From assembly GCA_002733945.2 (NCBI GenBank), contig NVXO02000009.1, positions 65,514 through 77,804 of the forward strand: DNA of 12,291 bases, given 5' to 3'. The DNA is from Sulfurimonas sp. (lineage in GTDB: Bacteria; Campylobacterota; Campylobacteria; Campylobacterales; Sulfurimonadaceae). Under the pieces are notes generated by a model. It saw nothing but the letters and a program-made list of their open reading frames with translations, had not been told where the DNA came from and made no database searches. A program made the position numbers and the translations under genes. This document shows positions 8,184-12,291 of this stretch, in pieces (within the stretch, counting starts at the first letter, position 1; each line of letters begins with the position of its first letter).

Positions 8184-8415
8184 TTTAAACTCGCCTCTTG
8201 TTTGTGAGGGTATAATTGGTGATGGCTGTGGCGGTGGTCGTATATTTTTTATAAAAGATACGACTCTGTTTGCTTATGACCCACAAAGTAAAACAAATAA
8301 AGAGCTGTTAAAGGGTCTTGAGGGTATTAAGGCTATTAGTAAAAAAGGGTGTATTGTTACTCTAAGTTTTGAAGCTGAAGTTCGTCTTTTTGATTTGTCA
8401 TCTTTGCAATCATAG
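8167..8415 (+). CDS. Conserved-looking small protein, Gly-rich start, function unknown
   Basis: 82 residues. GAGGAG (8154-8159) seven bases ahead of the ATG is a strong ribosome site. The start lies inside the preceding gene (17-base overlap). The N-terminal part contains GDGCGGGR and two further cysteines lie at VCEG and KKGC. The rest alternates hydrophobic and polar residues like beta strands: IFFIKDTTLFAYDPQ and EVRLFDLSS look like one to one and a half blades of a beta-propeller, but the protein is too short to be one. No signal peptide or membrane segment. The 3' end overlaps the convergent histidine kinase gene by 59 bases. Family not recognised; the ribosome site and gene packing support a real gene. 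Confidence 0.65.
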   Translation: MSHGFDLNSPLVCEGIIGDGCGGGRIFFIKDTTLFAYDPQSKTNKELLKGLEGIKAISKKGCIVTLSFEAEVRLFDLSSLQS

Positions 8416-9568
8416 ATGAATGAAAAACATAGGAAAAACGACTACCTTTACCTAGTTCTGAATCAATATATAAATCTATGTCAGACTCATCAACGATGGA
8501 CTTGACTATACACATACCTATGCCAAACCCACTTTTATAACTATCTTCTCTATAGTATTTCTCAAGTATTTTTTTAGGATTTTGAATACCTTGACCATAA
8601 TCTATAATTAAAAGTTCAACATCATCTTCTTTTTGTTTTAAAAAGACTTCTACTTTTGTGTTCTTATTAGAGTATTTAATCGCATTGGAGAGTGTATTGT
8701 CGATTATTCTTTGTAACTTAGTGGTATTGAACTTAATGCTAACAGATACACTACATTCTACAGATAATGAAATGTTTTTAAGTTGTGCTATAAGTTCAAA
8801 GTAGATGATTCTCTCTTGAAGGTATTCATTGAGGTCAATGACTTCATCTTCATAGCGTACTCGATTTTGTTTGATAAGGTAGTCCATATCATTATAAATG
8901 GTAGCTAAGAGTTTTGTAGCAGATTTAATACGGTCAAAGTATTTATTTTTACCATGAATCTCATTAAAAAGGTCTACATTTACATTAATGATTGAAAGAG
9001 GAGTACTTATCTCATGCATAGACTCTTGTATAAAATCATCAAGTTTTTCATTGACTCTTTTAAAGGGACGTGAAAAACTATTTAGAATGTAAAAGGAGAG
9101 TAGAATTATGAGTATAATAATTCCAAATGCAATAGAGCTTACCTCTAAAAAAACATTAGTAAAGGATATTTGTGACTCTGTAATCAGGTATTCAGAGAAG
9201 AAGTATTTTTTTTGTGGTAGTGCTGTAATCAGATAACGTGTAGAATCACTTTTAAAATAACCTGTAGAAAATGAAGGTAACTCTGATGATATCTGTGTAT
9301 ATATTGGCGCAAAGTTACGTTTATATAAACCTGACTTTGAAGTACTGAAATTTGGAAAAGCAAATGTATCATCTGGGTGGTTACCAAAATTATCCATAGC
9401 ACTAATGATATGAGACTGAATAGACTTTAATTCCATCTCTTGTTTTATCTCTTGCAGGTTCATTCTATAGTCTATGTATAAGTAGAGTGGGGCAAGTAGA
9501 ATAATGGAGATTATAAAAGTATAAATAGATGTGTATTTGGTTACAAACTTTTGTTCATCAACTATCAA
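8357..9568 (-). CDS. Sensor histidine kinase (two-component system)
   Basis: Membrane histidine kinase of 403 residues that should phosphorylate the OmpR-type regulator encoded just upstream. TM1 is at about 14-34, a periplasmic domain of roughly 105 residues follows, and TM2 is at about 144-164. There is no clear HAMP. The H-box SMHEISTPLS has His185 as phosphoacceptor and Ser where most kinases have Arg. The catalytic domain shows the N-box (Asn295 in TLSNAIKYS), G1 DYGQG (323-327) and G2 GFGIG (347-351), and ends at GKGSRFSYVF (about 382), leaving a 20-residue polar tail. Translation starts at a TTG inside the regulator gene (11-base overlap); no ATG occurs before TM1, so this start is the only sensible one. 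The 3' end crosses into the convergent small gene at 8167-8415. The ligand is unknown. Confidence 0.92.
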   Translation of the reverse strand: MIVDEQKFVTKYTSIYTFIISIILLAPLYLYIDYRMNLQEIKQEMELKSIQSHIISAMDNFGNHPDDTFAFPNFSTSKSGLYKRNFAPIYTQISSELPSFSTGYFKSDSTRYLITALPQKKYFFSEYLITESQISFTNVFLEVSSIAFGIIILIILLSFYILNSFSRPFKRVNEKLDDFIQESMHEISTPLSIINVNVDLFNEIHGKNKYFDRIKSATKLLATIYNDMDYLIKQNRVRYEDEVIDLNEYLQERIIYFELIAQLKNISLSVECSVSVSIKFNTTKLQRIIDNTLSNAIKYSNKNTKVEVFLKQKEDDVELLIIDYGQGIQNPKKILEKYYREDSYKSGFGIGMCIVKSIVDESDIDLYIDSELGKGSRFSYVFHSSMIAKMTNQKDELQLQNLE

Positions 9569-10217
9569 AACGGTAACCTAGTCCATATATGTTTTTTATC
9601 AAATTTTTTGGAAGTTTTCGCCTTAGGTTATTGATTTGCACACGTGCATTTGTTGCTTCGATATTATTTTTCCAGATCTCTTCGTAAAGCATATCTAAAC
9701 TTACTATTTGGTTTTTATGCATCACAAAAAGTTTTAAAAGTTCTCTCTCTGTTTTACTTAAAGAGATCTCTTCTCCCTTATGAATTAAGCTGTAATTGAT
9801 TATATTATAAGAATAATCAGTACAAAGTTCTACCAGGTTACTGCTTGTATTAAAGTAGCTTGCTTTTAAGGCATACTGGACTCGCAGTTGTAACTCGACA
9901 AGGTCAAAAGGCTTTTTTATATAATCACAACATCCTGTAGCATAACCTCTAAGCATTGCATCAGCACTCGAGAGGGAGGTTACAAAAATAGTTGGAATGT
10001 TTTTCTCTTTATTTACTAACTCTTTGCTTAAGGCAAAACCATTCCATTCTCCAGGGATATTTACATCAAGAAGTAAGAGGTCATAATTTTTTGAAAAAAT
10101 AGCATTAAACGCATCATTACTGTTATCAAAGCTATCCACGCTATATCCCTTGGAAATTAAAAACTCCTCTATGCTCTCTTGGAGTACTGTCTCATCTTCA
10201 AGTAATAGTAGTTTCAT
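9558..10217 (-). CDS. OmpR/PhoB-family response regulator
   Basis: 219-residue DNA-binding response regulator. The receiver domain (1-115) has acidic Glu7-Asp8, phosphoacceptor Asp51 in LLLLDVNIPG, Thr80 and Lys102 in YIKKPF, so all switch residues are present. The C-terminal winged helix (about 130-219) shows LSKTERELLKLF, a recognition-helix region with ARVQINNLRRKL and the closing YGLGYRF typical of the OmpR class. Two adjacent cysteines (Cys96-Cys97) replace the usual Ala-Asp of the GADDY-like turn. A GAGGAAAG ribosome site lies ahead of the ATG, which overlaps the stop of the Cache-type sensor gene in an ATGA (4 bases). The kinase gene begins inside its 3' end. Regulators of this class bind direct repeats of about 10-11 bp; two such repeats lie at 11350-11369 and 11657-11675. 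Confidence 0.94.
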   Translation of the reverse strand: MKLLLLEDETVLQESIEEFLISKGYSVDSFDNSNDAFNAIFSKNYDLLLLDVNIPGEWNGFALSKELVNKEKNIPTIFVTSLSSADAMLRGYATGCCDYIKKPFDLVELQLRVQYALKASYFNTSSNLVELCTDYSYNIINYSLIHKGEEISLSKTERELLKLFVMHKNQIVSLDMLYEEIWKNNIEATNARVQINNLRRKLPKNLIKNIYGLGYRFDS

Positions 10218-11302
10218 TTAATCTTTCCTCTGGAGATATTTTTTGGACTTGTATCTAAGAGAAAAGATATAAGCTCATCTTTTGTATAAAAAAGAAGTTC
10301 TCTTGAGAGCTTTTGTTCTATATATACTCGATCTTGATTGCGTGCACAGTTTTTAAGAGTGAGTAACTCTTTAGTTGTTAAACTGTTATAAGGACTTAAT
10401 TTTTTTTTGATAGAAACAGAGTTATAGATATCTTTTCTTGCATAGGTGAAAAAAGTATCAAGTTCGGTCTCAAATGCACTAAAAAGTTTGAGTCTCTTTT
10501 CTGAGAGAATCAAGATAAATGAACCGATATTTTCATCATCAGCATTTAAAATAGATTTGTAAAAGAAGACATATTTATCTTTTTTTACAAATCCATGATT
10601 AAGAAGTGTTTGTAGTTTGATTTTTTTTAAGATTTTTATATGATTTATATTTGCACCTTCATTAGCTACAATCATATTTGAAACCCTTGGATTTTTATCT
10701 AATAAAACTGCTTGTTTTTCATACTTTGCATCAAGAAGGACTAAAAGGCCTATACCGTAGTTTGAAAAATATCTTTCTAGCTCTCCAAACTTTTGTATGA
10801 CTTCTAAAAAGGCAATAAACTCACCATCTCTAACTATAGGAATGGATGCGATAAGTACAAGACGTCTTGCTGCTACAAATGAGAGATGTGGAGAGAGGGT
10901 GTCTTTCACTTTTTGTAAGTCAGGACGGTTAGCTTTAACATTAACACCAGCATCCGCGTTGTCCCAGCTTCTTGCAAAAATAGTGTAGTCTTTTGAAACA
11001 ATTTGCATTCTAAGTTGTGTACCACTAAAAGTCTCTAAGGTTTTCATATAGTTACGTAAGATGATATAACTCTTCTCTGCATCATTGGATGTAATTGCTT
11101 TTTGTAGTGTTTCATTTTGAGAAAGGGCAAGTGCAAAATTAAAAGCTTTCTCTTTTTCATTTGCAACTTGTTTGTTAAGAAGGTTTATGAGAACAGAATG
11201 TACTTTTTCTTCAAACTCTTGCTCATTTTTAATGTAGAAATAAGCTGTTAAAATTATTACTACCATTAAAATAAAAGCAAGATACTTTTGATAGAGTTTC
11301 AT
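10214..11302 (-). CDS. Membrane-anchored periplasmic Cache-like sensor protein without output domain
   Basis: 362 residues from the ATG at 11302. A short cytoplasmic N-terminus and one membrane helix (about 7-24, KYLAFILMVVIILTAYFY) are followed by a helical stalk and a periplasmic region of over 300 residues. Residues about 95-185 resemble the first module of a double-Cache domain (FARSWDNADAG, KANRPDLQ, VLIASIPIVRDGEFIAFLEV); residues about 190-270 look like a second module. No kinase, HAMP, methyl-accepting or cyclase domain follows, only about 80 charged residues, and no second membrane helix is evident. It is the first gene of an operon with the response regulator (ATGA overlap) and kinase, so it probably presents a ligand signal to that kinase (inference). 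An in-frame ATG at 11320 would add six residues, but AAGGGA (11307-11312) favours 11302. The Cache assignment is moderate. Confidence 0.78.
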   Translation of the reverse strand: MKLYQKYLAFILMVVIILTAYFYIKNEQEFEEKVHSVLINLLNKQVANEKEKAFNFALALSQNETLQKAITSNDAEKSYIILRNYMKTLETFSGTQLRMQIVSKDYTIFARSWDNADAGVNVKANRPDLQKVKDTLSPHLSFVAARRLVLIASIPIVRDGEFIAFLEVIQKFGELERYFSNYGIGLLVLLDAKYEKQAVLLDKNPRVSNMIVANEGANINHIKILKKIKLQTLLNHGFVKKDKYVFFYKSILNADDENIGSFILILSEKRLKLFSAFETELDTFFTYARKDIYNSVSIKKKLSPYNSLTTKELLTLKNCARNQDRVYIEQKLSRELLFYTKDELISFLLDTSPKNISRGKIK

Positions 11303-11306
11303 TACA

Positions 11307-11312
11307 TCCCTT
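11307..11312 (-). promoter_or_regulatory. Ribosome binding site deciding the start of the Cache-like sensor gene
   Basis: AAGGGA on the minus strand, with its AAGG core six bases before the ATG at 11302. The alternative ATG at 11320 has only a weak AGAGA three bases away. Confidence 0.5.
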
Positions 11313-11330
11313 AAATTCATGTTCTCTAAA

Positions 11331-11370
11331 ATATTACTGTTTTTTTATAAAAACTAAGTAAAACTACTTA
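11331..11370 (-). promoter_or_regulatory. Candidate promoter/operator of the sensor-regulator-kinase operon
   Basis: Two -10-like boxes on the minus strand, TAATAT (11331-11336) and TATAAA (11344-11349), stand upstream of the sensor gene. Immediately upstream of them lie two adjacent 10-mers, AAAACTAAGT (11350-11359) and AAAACTACTT (11360-11369) in plus-strand reading, identical at 8 of 10 positions. The same bases contain a 6-bp inverted repeat, TAAGTA (11355-11360) and TACTTA (11365-11370). Tandem repeats with one-turn spacing over a -35 region fit autoregulation by an OmpR-type regulator. Binding is inferred only. Confidence 0.35.
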
Positions 11371-11416
11371 ATCTTTATGTATGAATATCCCTCATGTTGT
11401 AGATCAATAGTTTTTA

Positions 11417-11615
11417 TCATATACCTCCAGATAGATTGGCTTGAATAAAACCCCATAACTTCGGTGTTTTACTTCTGTATGGTATTTTAACACCTTTTGG
11501 TGCAAGAAAATTAGGTTGATACCCTTGTAGTGCTAACCAGTCAACTGCGTTTACTGACGAACATGCCATAAGTAAAGCGGGTGATGTTAGCTTCCCCCTT
11601 TAAAGATAGTTCCAT
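11417..11615 (-). pseudogene. Frameshifted, truncated remnant of a secreted protein, resembling a Campylobacterota outer-membrane porin N-terminus
   Basis: On the minus strand a perfect AGGAGG (11623-11628) stands seven bases before an ATG (11613-11615). The frame reads MELSLKG and then, at a run of five G (11594-11598), drifts to a quick TGA. Removing one G restores 65 continuous codons: a basic start, a hydrophobic stretch SPALLMACSSVNA ending in a plausible signal-peptidase site before VDW, then LALQGYQPNFLAPKG, IPYRSKTPKLWGFIQAN and a stop at 11417-11419. The signal peptide followed by DWLxLQG and a WGFIQ strand resembles, from memory, the beginning of Campylobacterota porin-like outer-membrane proteins, which run to several hundred residues. 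Both a frameshift and a large 3' loss are therefore needed to explain it. It lies just upstream of, and on the same strand as, the sensor-regulator-kinase operon. The coding remnant is well supported; the porin identity is a moderate guess. Confidence 0.55.
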
Positions 11616-11656
11616 ATTTCTTCCTCCTATGAAATATTTTTGTAGTTTAAGACAAG

Positions 11657-11675
11657 AGTGAAAAGAAAGTGAAAA
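11657..11675 (-). promoter_or_regulatory. AGTGAAAA direct repeat with 11-bp period, candidate OmpR-type operator
   Basis: AGTGAAAA occurs at 11657-11664 and again, without mismatch, at 11668-11675 (plus-strand reading), separated by GAA. The 11-bp spacing places both copies on one face of the helix, as for PhoB/OmpR-class binding sites. The repeat lies about 42 bases upstream of the porin-like remnant and would cover its -35 region. It is also about 20 bases upstream of the greA -35, so either gene could be the target. The adjacent operon encodes a regulator of this class. Confidence 0.4.
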
Positions 11676-11694
11676 AGTATTTTTTCATTTGTGT

Positions 11695-11723
11695 TTGCTG
11701 CGGTTAATTAACTCTGCTATAAT
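11695..11723 (+). promoter_or_regulatory. greA promoter
   Basis: A perfect -10 TATAAT (11718-11723) with an extended TGC directly before it, and TTGCTG (11695-11700) as a -35 at 17-bp spacing. The predicted start at about 11730 leaves a short AT-rich leader with AAGAGA (11742-11747) as ribosome site. Confidence 0.75.
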
Positions 11724-11753
11724 TAGAAAACAATAAAATAAAAGAGAATAATT

Positions 11754-12254
11754 ATGCAAAATATAGAACCTATGACACTGTTCGGTTACGAAAAATTACA
11801 AGCTGAAGTAAAAAATCTTAAAGAGGTTCAACGCCCTCAATGTGTAAAAGATATAGAAGAAGCACTAGAACATGGTGACTTAAAAGAAAACGCAGAGTAC
11901 CATGCTGCAAAAGAGATGCAAAAGAATATTGATAACCGTCTAGGGGACCTTCAAGAGATACTTGGAAAAGCTCAGATAGTTGACCCAAAAGAACTCGAAC
12001 ATGCCAAAATTTCTTTTGGTTCTACTGTTGTTATGACAAATATGGACAGTGAGGAAGAAGTTACATATACTTTAGTTGGTGGCTGTGAATCAAATCCAGA
12101 CATGGGACTTATCTCTTTTAACTCTCCTCTTGCTAAACAACTTCTTGGAAAAGAAGAGGGTGATGAAGTGAAAGTTCGTCTTCCGGGTGGAGAAAAAGAG
12201 TTTGAAATTGATGAAGTAAAATACGAAGAGACAGTTTTTGAGTGTATGACATAA
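11754..12254 (+). CDS. greA: Transcription elongation factor GreA
   Basis: Binds the secondary channel of RNA polymerase and stimulates cleavage of backtracked transcripts. 166 residues, slightly longer than E. coli GreA (158). The N-terminal coiled coil (about 8-80) carries the tip motif HGDLKENAEYHAAKE with Asp42 and Glu45, matching the catalytic acids Asp41 and Glu44 of E. coli. The C-terminal FKBP-like domain contains SFGSTVVM, EEVTYTLVGGCESN, ISFNSPLAKQLLGKEEGDEV and LPGGEKEFEI. The first ATG is taken because an AAGAGA site stands six bases ahead of it; a second in-frame Met at residue 7 is the alternative. The stop overlaps the next start by one base (TAATG), so greA is the first gene of an operon with the gene that runs off the window. 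Confidence 0.97.
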   Translation: MQNIEPMTLFGYEKLQAEVKNLKEVQRPQCVKDIEEALEHGDLKENAEYHAAKEMQKNIDNRLGDLQEILGKAQIVDPKELEHAKISFGSTVVMTNMDSEEEVTYTLVGGCESNPDMGLISFNSPLAKQLLGKEEGDEVKVRLPGGEKEFEIDEVKYEETVFECMT

Positions 12255-12291
12255 TGAGTGAAAAAATAAATGTAGGTATTATTGGTGTGAG
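12254..12291 (+). CDS. argC: Start of a Rossmann-fold protein, probably N-acetyl-gamma-glutamyl-phosphate reductase, 3' end outside
   Basis: Only 12 codons and two bases are visible: MSEKINVGIIGV followed by AG, that is Ser or Arg. A first strand NVGIIGV at the very N-terminus is how ArgC proteins begin (normally continuing SGYTG). Other NAD(P)-binding reductases begin similarly. The ATG overlaps the greA stop by one base. Confidence 0.5.
   Translation, partial: MSEKINVGIIGV

Noticed and set aside
8357..8415. Search for a bidirectional terminator between the convergent genes
   Set aside because: No inverted repeat with flanking T or A runs could be found there.
11364..11420. 18-codon minus-strand frame starting at ATG 11420 with GGAGG three bases ahead
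   Set aside because: The spacing is too short, the peptide is tiny, and the GGAGG is explained as Gly-Gly codons at the end of the porin-like remnant. Possibly more debris of the same decayed gene.
11448..11472. Imperfect hairpin AAAACCCC ... GGTGTTTT as a terminator
   Set aside because: It has an internal mismatch and lies inside the coding remnant, where the bases are explained by codons; no long T tract follows on either strand.
11594..11598. The five-G run as a phase-variable contingency tract
   Set aside because: Five bases is short for slipped-strand switching, and even the corrected frame stops after 65 codons, so switching would not give a full protein.
1..12291. CRISPR arrays, tRNA or rRNA genes, transposases or insertion-sequence ends
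   Set aside because: No regularly spaced repeats, no cloverleaf or rRNA-like stretch and no transposase frame were seen on either strand.

Overview
The window is AT-rich and densely coded. Protein style points to a Campylobacterota bacterium, most likely Sulfurimonas or a relative. This is inferred from the SurE and ThiF-type proteins, the kinase H-box style, extended TGC-type -10 promoters and a porin-like signal-peptide remnant. It was not tested by any search.

Left part (1-6290, + strand): a tight run of lipid genes. It opens inside a bifunctional enoyl-CoA hydratase/3-hydroxyacyl-CoA dehydrogenase (FadB/FadJ type, 5' end outside the window). A FadE-type membrane-anchored acyl-CoA dehydrogenase follows, then a 714-residue fusion of a PlsC-type acyltransferase and an alpha/beta hydrolase. 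Together they look like a fatty-acid beta-oxidation and lipid-handling operon, which is unexpected in a phylum best known for autotrophs and amino-acid users. A hairpin followed by T residues closes it.

Middle (6375-8415, + strand): surE, a short TcdA/ThiF-type E1-like enzyme, a small two-helix membrane protein with a Cys-rich periplasmic tail, and an 82-residue Gly-rich protein, nearly gapless. The surE promoter may place the transcript start on the start codon (leaderless mRNA).

Right-middle (8357-11302, - strand): a three-gene signalling operon, read right to left. It encodes a membrane-anchored periplasmic Cache-like sensor with no output domain, an OmpR-family response regulator and a histidine kinase. 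Start/stop overlaps link the genes. The kinase gene's 3' end runs 59 bp into the convergent small gene.

The 450-bp gap 11303-11753 is not empty. It holds a tandem repeat in front of the sensor operon, a frameshifted and truncated 65-codon remnant resembling the N-terminus of an outer-membrane porin, an AGTGAAAA direct repeat with 11-bp period (the spacing OmpR-type regulators use), and the greA promoter. The simplest reading is a regulator operon beside the relic of a porin gene it may once have controlled.

Right end: greA, then the first codons of a Rossmann-type protein, probably argC.
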